Below, piece after piece: positions 1-5,533 of a stretch of DNA of 5,707 nt. The position numbers and the translations under genes were made by a program. This DNA is from Phycisphaeraceae bacterium (lineage in GTDB: Bacteria > Planctomycetota > Phycisphaerae > Phycisphaerales > Phycisphaeraceae): contig JAESSU010000048.1 in NCBI GenBank assembly GCA_016763955.1, positions 1 through 5,707 on the forward strand, read 5' to 3'. The number at the start of each line of letters is the position of its first letter. The stretch's first letter is position 1. The notes beneath the pieces are model-generated. The model was not told the origin of the DNA and made no database searches. It saw only the letters and a program-made list of their open reading frames with translations.

Positions 1-926
1 CTCGCACCATTACGTTACCTGTCCTTGGCCAAGTCACCCGCCGTACCGCACTCAAAGCCTTCGGTGCGACCCTAGGCCTTGCTGCCTTTGGCAAAGCTGC
101 TCAGCCGATGATCGAAAAATTTGCCTCTGTTTCACCGGAAGAAATGTTCCAGAAACACCACAAAGAACTCGACGATTCTGAACGGGATGCCGTCCTTAAA
201 CGCCTAGAAACAGAGTCTAAAGCAGAGCATGGGGCCGATGTCACCATCCGTGACCTGCCCGCGATTGAGGGAGTTAAATACGGCTATGCCATTAACCTTT
301 CAATCTGTAATGGTAATGGCGAATGCATGCGTGCTTGTCACGAAGAAAACAACCACGACCGCGACTCAAATCAGTCGTACATCCGTGTGTTGGAAATGCA
401 GCAAGGCTCGATGGACATGGAAAAAGGCACAACCACCTTCACCCATGCTGTCCCAGCTGATGACAAATTCTACATGCCCGTGCAATGTCAGCAATGCGAC
501 AATCCCCCTTGTGTGCATGTCTGTCCTGTTGAAGCCACTTGGAAAGAAAAAGACGGCATCGTCGTCGTCGATTACAACTGGTGCATTGGCTGTCGTTATT
601 GCGAAGCAGCATGCCCTTATCACGCTCGGCGTTTTAACTGGCAAACACCCCATGTCCCGACTGAACAAATCAACCCCGATCAAGGTTATTTGTCCAATCG
701 AATGCGTCCTGCAGGCGTGATGGAAGAATGTACTTTCTGTCTGCATCGCGTGCGTGATGGTCGCCTGCCAGCCTGCTTAGAAGCGTGTCCCACCGGAGCG
801 CGTGTCTTTGGCAACTTGCTGGACCCTGACAGTGAAATTCGCTGGGTTCTAAAGAATAAACGCGTCTTTCTTTTGAAAGAAGACCTAGGGACACAACCTA
901 ACTTCTTCTACTACTTTGACAAATGA
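1..926 (+). CDS. Tat-exported four-cluster ferredoxin-type electron-transfer subunit (NrfC/PsrB/DsrO family), 5' partial
   Basis: This is the Fe-S subunit of a respiratory membrane complex. It should relay electrons between a periplasmic or membrane partner and the NrfD-type protein encoded next. The reading frame is open to the left edge (first complete codon at 3), so the start lies outside the window. The ATG at 108 is not the start: the 35 codons before it encode a twin-arginine signal (TRRTALKAF, then a hydrophobic GATLGLAAFG stretch), so the protein is probably periplasmic. Numbering from Met-108 as residue 1, site II is C127/C130/C135/C139, site III C159/C162/C165/C169 and site IV C208/C211/C223/C227. 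Site I has only C67, C73 and C77, with Asn70 where the second Cys is expected. The C-terminal part (GNLLDPDSEIRW, then a FFYYFD tail) recalls DsrO-like proteins from memory. NrfC or PsrB of another complex remains possible. Family assignment is firm; the exact complex is not. Confidence 0.93.
   Translation, partial: RTITLPVLGQVTRRTALKAFGATLGLAAFGKAAQPMIEKFASVSPEEMFQKHHKELDDSERDAVLKRLETESKAEHGADVTIRDLPAIEGVKYGYAINLSICNGNGECMRACHEENNHDRDSNQSYIRVLEMQQGSMDMEKGTTTFTHAVPADDKFYMPVQCQQCDNPPCVHVCPVEATWKEKDGIVVVDYNWCIGCRYCEAACPYHARRFNWQTPHVPTEQINPDQGYLSNRMRPAGVMEECTFCLHRVRDGRLPACLEACPTGARVFGNLLDPDSEIRWVLKNKRVFLLKEDLGTQPNFFYYFDK
39..92 (+). other. Tat signal peptide coding segment upstream of the ATG at 108
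   Basis: In frame with the ferredoxin gene, codons 36-59 read TRRTALKA, a good match to the S/T-R-R-x-F-L-K twin-arginine consensus apart from Ala at the usual Phe position. A neutral hydrophobic run (FGATLGLAAFG) and KAAQP follow, resembling an h-region and an AxA-like cleavage area. No ATG, GTG or TTG occurs in this frame between 3 and 107, so translation must begin left of the window. The NrfC, DsrO and PsrB families commonly carry such signals. Confidence 0.8.
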
Positions 927-977
927 TCCTTCTATGCCGCTTACGGCTTAGTGCTCCGATACATACTCACTGCCTCC

Positions 978-983
978 AAAGGA
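978..983 (+). promoter_or_regulatory. Ribosome binding site deciding the NrfD-family start at 990
   Basis: AAAGGA sits 6 nt before the ATG at 990. The upstream in-frame GTG at 951 has no comparable purine-rich site and would add 13 residues without family character. The ATG at 990 is therefore preferred. Confidence 0.7.
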
Positions 984-989
984 TTCCTC

Positions 990-2258
990 ATGCCCATACC
1001 ACCTCAAACCTCATCCGCATATGAGCTTGAACACGGCCAACATCGCCATCATGTTACATACCCCAAATTTCTCTGGAAATGCTTCTGTGCAGCGACCGAC
1101 GGCGGGCCACTATTCTATGCATGGATGATTTTTCTCACGGTGGTGACGCTAGTGGGACTCTCAGCATGGAGCCATCAAGTCACCGAGGGTATGGCAGTCA
1201 CGGGCATGAGCGATCATGTGAGTTGGGGCTTATACATTGCCAACTTCACCTTCATCGTCGGCCTTGCAGCAGGCGGTGTCATGATGGTGATCCCCGCGTA
1301 TCTCTACAAAGATAGAGATATGCATGACGTGGTGATCGTCGGCGAATTACTTGCAATTGCCTCCATCATCATGTGCTTGCTCTTTGTCACCGTCGATATG
1401 GGACACCCCGAACGCTTCTGGCATTTAATCCCAGGAATCGGGCGTTTTAACTTTCCACTATCCATGCTCACATGGGACGTGATCGTGCTCAACGGCTACC
1501 TGCTAATCAACCTCCACATCTGTGGCTATCTACTTTACACACGCTTTCAAGGCCGAACACCCAAAGCAAAATTCTATCTCCCCGTGGTGTTCCTCTCCAT
1601 TTTTTGGGCCATCTCCATTCACACCGTCACCGCCTTTCTTTACTGCGGATTAGGCGGACGCCCACTATGGAACTCAGCTTTGCTCGCTCCACGTTTTTTA
1701 GCCTCAGCCTTTGTCTCAGGCCCGGCTTTTATCATCCTCACCCTCTACATTCTCCGCAGGCTCACCGACTTACCCATCAGTGAAAAAGCCATTAAAACCC
1801 TCTTACAAATTCTCCGCGTTACGATCCTCATTAACTTACTAATGATCGCCAGCGAAATGTTCACCGAGTTCTACTCAGGCACAGCACATACCGCATCAGC
1901 ACGCTATCTCTACTTTGGTTTACATGGCAAAAACGCACTGGTCCCTTGGATCTGGTCGGCAGTGGCCATGAATATTATTGGGGCCTTCCTCCTACTCTCA
2001 CCGGGTCTTTCAAAAAAGCCCCGGTGGATCCAACTCGCTTGCGTCTTGGTCTTCTTTGCCATCTGGATCGAAAAAGGCATGGGCTTAATTATCCCCGGCT
2101 TTATCCCCAGCACACTCCACGAAATAGTCGAATACGCCCCGAGCATCACCGAATGGAAAATCACACTGGGCATATGGGCCTTTGGACTGCTCGCCTATTC
2201 CGCAGCTCTAAAAACCACCGTGCAAGTTCTCCGCGGACGTGTGTCGGTGAATACATAA
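990..2258 (+). CDS. NrfD/PsrC-family polytopic quinone-interacting membrane subunit (DsrP/HmcC-like)
   Basis: A 422-residue inner-membrane protein that should exchange electrons between the menaquinone/menaquinol pool and the Fe-S subunit encoded 63 bp upstream. I count about ten hydrophobic segments, at roughly residues 41-61, 80-105, 114-136, 158-183, 195-220, 233-254, 269-291, 316-337, 347-370 and 389-408. NrfD-family hallmarks are WGLYIANFTFIVGLAAGG (79-96) and DMGHPERFWH (136-145). The late stretch EKGMGLIIPGF (361-371), followed by EYAPSITEWK, recalls DsrP and HmcC rather than short NrfD or PsrC, and the length fits that branch. Adjacency to the four-cluster ferredoxin is the standard arrangement of these complexes. 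The rest of the operon (for example a molybdopterin catalytic subunit, or DsrMKJ-like proteins) would be upstream and is not seen. The NrfD-like family is certain; the DsrP resemblance is from memory. Confidence 0.92.
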   Translation: MPIPPQTSSAYELEHGQHRHHVTYPKFLWKCFCAATDGGPLFYAWMIFLTVVTLVGLSAWSHQVTEGMAVTGMSDHVSWGLYIANFTFIVGLAAGGVMMVIPAYLYKDRDMHDVVIVGELLAIASIIMCLLFVTVDMGHPERFWHLIPGIGRFNFPLSMLTWDVIVLNGYLLINLHICGYLLYTRFQGRTPKAKFYLPVVFLSIFWAISIHTVTAFLYCGLGGRPLWNSALLAPRFLASAFVSGPAFIILTLYILRRLTDLPISEKAIKTLLQILRVTILINLLMIASEMFTEFYSGTAHTASARYLYFGLHGKNALVPWIWSAVAMNIIGAFLLLSPGLSKKPRWIQLACVLVFFAIWIEKGMGLIIPGFIPSTLHEIVEYAPSITEWKITLGIWAFGLLAYSAALKTTVQVLRGRVSVNT

Positions 2259-2476
2259 ACCTTGCCCAAAGAGCCCCCCCCTAAAACCAATCCCATTTAA
2301 TTCTCATGCGTTAACCACTTTGTTCTGGTGATGGTTTTGAGTCTTGCTGGCGTGAGTTTGTTCCAACTTGCTTTGCATGCTTAAAACAAGCCGCCACGTA
2401 CACAAGCAAACGGGAAAACTCAATCGTGATGGGTATATCTGCGGGCATGATTCATCGAACAAGAAGCTCAGAGCAT

Positions 2477-2596
2477 ATTTTTGAACCACAGATTGACGCA
2501 GATGGACACCGATGAGACAGAATGCTTTGAGAGGTTCAATCGTGGCGTATCAAGAGAAGTGACATAAAAAAAATTCTTCCTCTGTGGTTCAAAAAT
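2477..2596. repeat. MITE-like element with perfect 16-bp terminal inverted repeats
   Basis: The left arm ATTTTTGAACCACAGA (2477-2492) is the exact reverse complement of the right arm TCTGTGGTTCAAAAAT (2581-2596), with 88 bp between them. No coding capacity and no obvious target-site duplication are visible. The left part contains a 10-bp periodicity (AACCACAGAT / TGACGCAGAT / GGACACCGAT, 2484-2513). I recall similar AACCACAGAT...TCTGTGGTT sequences as frequent intergenic repeats in Verrucomicrobiota, Planctomycetota and some other groups. That is memory, not a search. Transcribed RNA could fold with a 16-bp basal stem. Confidence 0.75.
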
Positions 2597-2625
2597 CGGT
2601 GAAAACTCTAGATAAAGCTCCTGCT

Positions 2626-2642
2626 ACAGCATTTTATGCTGT
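2626..2642. repeat. Short perfect hairpin ACAGCAT-TTT-ATGCTGT
   Basis: A perfect 7-bp inverted repeat with a 3-nt loop lies 30 bp right of the 120-bp element. On the + strand a further G-U and C-G pair can extend it to 9 bp. No T-run follows on either strand, so it is not a classical intrinsic terminator. It may be a REP-like or RNA structural element; function unknown. Confidence 0.45.
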
Positions 2643-2672
2643 GGGGGCAAGTCTCATGTATCGGCGGAATGA

Positions 2673-2707
2673 GTTGGTTTTCTACAGATCAAAACCAACC
2701 CCTTTTT
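2673..2707 (+). terminator. Possible weak intrinsic terminator of the left operon (9-bp stem then T-run)
   Basis: GTTGGTTTT (2673-2681) and AAAACCAAC (2691-2699) form a perfect 9-bp stem with a 9-nt loop. On the + strand it is followed by CCC and then five Ts (2703-2707). The stem is A/U-rich, the T-run does not abut it, and it lies over 400 bp beyond the NrfD-type stop codon, so a terminator role is only tentative. On the - strand no T-run follows, so it does not clearly terminate the tolC-type gene. Confidence 0.3.
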
Positions 2708-2740
2708 CAAGCCACGACCATGAAGTGAACAGTATCTTTT

Positions 2741-4111
2741 TTATTGAAAAAACCCACCTAGCATGACCTGCTCGAGCATTAATCTTCCTCGATTATAATC
2801 TTGTTTTTGAGCGAGAATTTTCATATCCAGTTTCAAGGATATAGCCGAAGCATCGAGTACCCGCATGTACGAGAGCTGCATTTTCATATTCCATTTTTTC
2901 AAATATTCCAACTCTTTTTTTCGAGCAAGCGTATAGTCGGTTTCCAATGTTTTTAAATTTGATTTTATCGCCTGGAATTTCGAGAAGTTTGAAATCACCT
3001 CTTTTTTGACCTGAAACTGAAGCACTGCGTACCTTTTAATCGCGTTGCGTAACTTATATTGGCGTGCTGCAATACCAGCTTGATTCTGATTGAAAACAGG
3101 AATCTCGATTGAAAAAACTGGGCCCAAGGTATTCCCATTCATATTATTAATGCTTCTGAAATCACCATCATATCCAACGCCAAGTTGTACCACATTCCAA
3201 GTCAAGGCTTTTTCAAGGTCCAATCGCTTTGCGGAAAGATCAATGGCCGATTTTTCTGACATCAAGTCCAAACGCATTTTCATGGCGGTTTCAAGACTGT
3301 TCGATAAATCAAGTAAATCGTTTTTACCCAATACGACTAACTCGGACACATTTACTTTTTGTGCAGCCCCTTTGTATGAAAGCAGTTGATCAAACACAAT
3401 TGTCGCGGTTTCCAATGTGGCTTGACTGTTCCGCACCATTATTTTTTGATCGAGATAACGCATTTTCGCCGTTTCCACTTCCATGGTGTCCACAAGGCCG
3501 TGGTTGAACAGAATTTGCAAGCGTTTCTCTATTTGTTCATGTATCGAAAGCAACTTCCTTTCCAGTTTCAACCGTTGCCTGGCGGATACCAAATCATCCC
3601 AAGCCATCATGGATGATTGGGATGTCCGTAAAACCATTGAGGCCACTTTTAATTCAACCATTGTTGAACGGGTTTTTGCCAATTCCTTACGCTTTGGCAT
3701 TAACCACAAATCGGATAAGACACCTATCAGTGACACGCTAGAACCACCTGTTTTGATCGGGAATGCAATCAGTCCATCCAAAGTAGGATTTCTGAGCAAT
3801 CCAGCCTCCGTGATATCTGCGGCAGCAAGCCCCAAACGCTCATAGGCTGACTGCAATCGACCATTATTGAGTACAGCGATGGCAGAAGCTTCGTCACGCG
3901 TAATTCCATCGAGCATGATCTGATCGATCTTCGCTTGAATTTTTTGTTTGTCTTTCTCATCCATTTTCCAGATGAGTTCATTGCCACCTCTTGACTGATC
4001 AAGAGATTGAACTGATTGGAACTGGCCTGTGGGATCAACTTGTTGACATCCGCTAGCGAGAATGATCATCAATACAAAGCCGAATAATCGAAATATAAAA
4101 GGTCTGGTCAT
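2741..4111 (-). CDS. TolC-family outer-membrane efflux lipoprotein (CusC/NodT-like)
   Basis: A 456-residue outer-membrane channel component that would carry metal ions or other substrates out of the periplasm with an adaptor and an inner-membrane pump. The N-terminus is a lipoprotein signal: a hydrophobic stretch, then LASGC, with Cys22 as the lipidated residue. Two OEP-type repeats follow (roughly 65-255 and 270-450), rich in long heptad-like helices. Family signatures are AGLLRNPTL (103-111) and GPVFSIEIPVF plus NQNQAGIAA (330-349). The length is normal for the family. The start at 4111 has GGGAGA about 5 nt upstream (4117-4122). The multicopper oxidase gene ends only 24 bp upstream, so the two are probably co-transcribed, which points to copper or a related metal as substrate. 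No RND pump or membrane-fusion gene follows: the next gene to the left is convergent. The family is clear; the substrate is inferred from context. Confidence 0.92.
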   Translation of the reverse strand: MTRPFIFRLFGFVLMIILASGCQQVDPTGQFQSVQSLDQSRGGNELIWKMDEKDKQKIQAKIDQIMLDGITRDEASAIAVLNNGRLQSAYERLGLAAADITEAGLLRNPTLDGLIAFPIKTGGSSVSLIGVLSDLWLMPKRKELAKTRSTMVELKVASMVLRTSQSSMMAWDDLVSARQRLKLERKLLSIHEQIEKRLQILFNHGLVDTMEVETAKMRYLDQKIMVRNSQATLETATIVFDQLLSYKGAAQKVNVSELVVLGKNDLLDLSNSLETAMKMRLDLMSEKSAIDLSAKRLDLEKALTWNVVQLGVGYDGDFRSINNMNGNTLGPVFSIEIPVFNQNQAGIAARQYKLRNAIKRYAVLQFQVKKEVISNFSKFQAIKSNLKTLETDYTLARKKELEYLKKWNMKMQLSYMRVLDASAISLKLDMKILAQKQDYNRGRLMLEQVMLGGFFQ

Positions 4112-4135
4112 TAAAATCTCCCATCTGGAATAAAT

Positions 4136-5383
4136 TTATATTCTCTGGTCCTTGGGTGGGTATTCCCAAGGGGTCTTGGGATTTATGGGGTCATCAGTTT
4201 TCTTTTTGGGAATCACTTTGAGATGGGTAAACATTCCTTCTGCGGGCGCAATTCCCATTGGCATATTTGGCATCTGATTCATTAAATGATGAAGAACATG
4301 GCAGTGCATCCGCCAAGTCCCAGGATTCCAAGCAACAAATTCAATATCCCTCGATTCGCCAGGGCCGATACTGACCGTCACATCTTTCCATCTCGCCGAG
4401 GGTGGTATCGGGCCACCTGTGGTTCCGACAATTTCGAAGACGTGGCCATGAATATGAATCGGATGGTATAGAAGGCTCAGATTGCCAAAGCGAATGCGAA
4501 CACGATCCCCCTGGTTGACGACCATCATGGGAATATCTGGAGCTGTTTTGCCATTGAACGTAGCGAATTTGGGTTCCATGACATTGATATCAGGATTTGG
4601 ATTTCCAGGAACAAAAGCCCATTGCTGCATCAGAATCGCAAAGTCATGATCAATTTTTTTCTCTTCTTCTTTCGGGTGGATCACAAACAAGCCACCTAGC
4701 CCCATCCCTTCCTGTTTCATCACGTTAAATCCGGTGTGATACATCAGTGTTCCGGATTGGATCAAATCGAACTCATAAATATGCGTTTCACCCGGAAGGA
4801 CCGGACGATCCGCTTCAAAGGGGTGGTAACCGGTCGCTCCGTCCTCAGAAAAAGGCAGTTCAAAACCATGCCAATGAATGGACGTTGGCTCAGGTAATTC
4901 ATTTGTGAAAACAATGCGTACACGATCGCCTTCTGTCGCCTCTAGGGTGGGGCCAGGCGTAACGCCATTGTATCCCCAAGCCATGCATTTTTTCTTTACC
5001 GTGGGCCGTGGTTTGTATCGCTGCCACTTTTCAGGAATAATCAGTTCGTCCGTCTTTTGTGAACCTTCTGTAATGGTGATTTCGACGGGCTGTGCAATGA
5101 GGTGGAAGACTTTCACTTTTCCATCTAATACATATCCGAGTGCGGGGTGCCCCAAGGTGTTCACCTTACCCATTTGTTTCCCCATCATTTGAGGGGCAGG
5201 GGATAATGTTTGATTGGGATCTTTTCGAGGGAAGCGGTCTTTCAATGGATCCATACCCATCATTTTTTTGTGTTCATGGTCTTCTTGACCCCAAAGCGTT
5301 CTGGCAGGGTTCAGCGTCGCAAACAGGCCTGCCCCCAATCCGGTAGAAATTAAAAAGCCTCTTCGCGTATGCTTGTTGTCCAT
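4136..5383 (-). CDS. Tat-exported two-domain multicopper oxidase (copper-resistance type)
   Basis: A 415-residue periplasmic multicopper oxidase, probably protecting the cell by oxidising Cu(I). The Tat signal is HTRRGFLISTGLGAGLFA (RR at 7-8). Cupredoxin domain 1 carries HWHG (H170, H172) and, where HxH is expected, YHTG (H216, G218). The last domain carries HPIHIHGH (H307, H310, H312) and HCHVLHH (H360, C361, H362, H366) with M371 in the axial position, so the type 1 site is complete. Only 91 residues separate H216 from H307, too few for a middle domain. This matches small-laccase-type two-domain enzymes, in which the trinuclear site forms between subunits of a trimer. Met-rich stretches lie near 41-71 and 368-376. 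The start at 5383 is chosen because AGGAGGA lies 7 nt upstream; the in-frame ATG at 5431 is upstream of the predicted promoter. It leads an operon with the TolC-type gene. The missing second His of HxH is unusual and may alter the trinuclear cluster. Confidence 0.93.
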   Translation of the reverse strand: MDNKHTRRGFLISTGLGAGLFATLNPARTLWGQEDHEHKKMMGMDPLKDRFPRKDPNQTLSPAPQMMGKQMGKVNTLGHPALGYVLDGKVKVFHLIAQPVEITITEGSQKTDELIIPEKWQRYKPRPTVKKKCMAWGYNGVTPGPTLEATEGDRVRIVFTNELPEPTSIHWHGFELPFSEDGATGYHPFEADRPVLPGETHIYEFDLIQSGTLMYHTGFNVMKQEGMGLGGLFVIHPKEEEKKIDHDFAILMQQWAFVPGNPNPDINVMEPKFATFNGKTAPDIPMMVVNQGDRVRIRFGNLSLLYHPIHIHGHVFEIVGTTGGPIPPSARWKDVTVSIGPGESRDIEFVAWNPGTWRMHCHVLHHLMNQMPNMPMGIAPAEGMFTHLKVIPKKKTDDPINPKTPWEYPPKDQRI

Positions 5384-5390
5384 AATTGCT

Positions 5391-5397
5391 TCCTCCT
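5391..5397 (-). promoter_or_regulatory. Strong ribosome binding site of the multicopper oxidase
   Basis: AGGAGGA on the - strand, 7 nt before the ATG at 5381-5383. It fixes the oxidase start at 5383, 16 codons inside the longest open frame, and places the Tat signal at the very N-terminus. Confidence 0.85.
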
Positions 5398-5404
5398 GAA
5401 ATTG

Positions 5405-5431
5405 ATTATACCTAAACAATTTAATTTTCAA
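5405..5431 (-). promoter_or_regulatory. Sigma-70-type promoter of the copper operon
   Basis: On the - strand, TATAAT (5405-5410) is a perfect -10 and TTGAAA (5426-5431) a near-consensus -35. The spacer is 15 bp, shorter than the usual 17, which often goes with activator dependence. Transcription would begin near 5398, just before the ribosome binding site, giving a leader of only about 15 nt. The 19-20 bp spacer and dyad typical of MerR/CueR-controlled copper promoters are not seen. Confidence 0.6.
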
Positions 5432-5448
5432 TCGAAATACAACCGAAA
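5429..5448 (-). promoter_or_regulatory. Candidate response-regulator site: two direct repeats, 11-bp period
   Basis: On the - strand, TTTCGGTTG (5440-5448) and TTTCGATTG (5429-5437) match at 8 of 9 positions and are offset by 11 bp, one helical turn. The proximal copy overlaps the -35. Such tandem half-sites beside the -35 are how OmpR/PhoB-class regulators (the class that includes CusR, PcoR and CopR) commonly activate. No regulator gene lies in the window, so this is inferred from layout only. Confidence 0.4.
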
Positions 5449-5490
5449 GAACCTAACTTGAACGGGCCATGGTGGTTGTTTCACAAGCTA

Positions 5491-5514
5491 GAAAATCTAA
5501 GGGAAAATCTAAGG
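5491..5514. repeat. Perfect 12-bp tandem duplication (GAAAATCTAAGG x2)
   Basis: GAAAATCTAAGG occurs twice without a gap (5491-5502 and 5503-5514) and runs directly into GTGTCAGGTACC. It marks the junction between the copper-operon upstream region and the Rhs remnant. It could be a short duplication left by an insertion or excision, or part of a repeat element. Confidence 0.6.
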
Positions 5515-5533
5515 TGTCAGGTACCGTTTTTTT
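5511..5533. repeat. Junction motif GGTGTCAGGTACC followed by a T7 run
   Basis: GGTGTCAGGTACC, a G and seven Ts sit exactly where Rhs-like coding sequence stops. From memory, GGTGTCAGGTACC-type strings recur near REP-like or transposase-associated repeats in several genomes, so this may be a mobile-element end. Only one copy is in the window, so the assignment is weak. Confidence 0.3.

Larger units (their letters stand above)
2259..2740. other. Intergenic region between convergent operons, repeat-rich, no credible gene
   Basis: The 482 bp between two convergent stop codons contain no ORF with recognisable protein character. The first ~215 bp hold nothing I can name and show no strong terminator after the NrfD-type gene. 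The right half holds a 120-bp inverted-repeat element (2477-2596) and two short perfect hairpins (2626-2642 and 2673-2699). The cluster looks like accumulated mobile or REP-like repeats between gene ends. Confidence 0.7.

Noticed and set aside
366..746. Antisense open frame within the Fe-S gene
   Set aside because: It is a shadow of a strongly conserved gene on the + strand, and its peptide has no recognisable domain.
936..947. Small GCCG-CTTA-CGGC hairpin between the Fe-S and NrfD genes
   Set aside because: The stem is only 4 bp with no T-run; expected by chance and not a terminator.
951..989. Upstream GTG start for the NrfD-family gene
   Set aside because: It has no good ribosome binding site, while AAAGGA stands 6 nt before the ATG at 990; the 13 extra residues show no family character.
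2584..2766. Possible 60-residue + strand gene
   Set aside because: It starts inside the right arm of the inverted-repeat element, spans two hairpins and overlaps the end of the tolC-type gene. The peptide shows no family, and I see no good ribosome binding site.
3229..3845. Several + strand open frames across the tolC-type gene
   Set aside because: They overlap one another and the clear TolC-family reading on the other strand, and lack start signals and domain character.
5384..5431. Upstream ATG start for the multicopper oxidase
   Set aside because: AGGAGGA 7 nt before the ATG at 5383 and the Tat motif right after it favour the shorter form. The predicted -10 (5405-5410) lies inside the longer version.
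5405..5431. CueR/MerR-type copper promoter
   Set aside because: Those need a 19-20 bp spacer with a central dyad; here the spacer is 15 bp without one.
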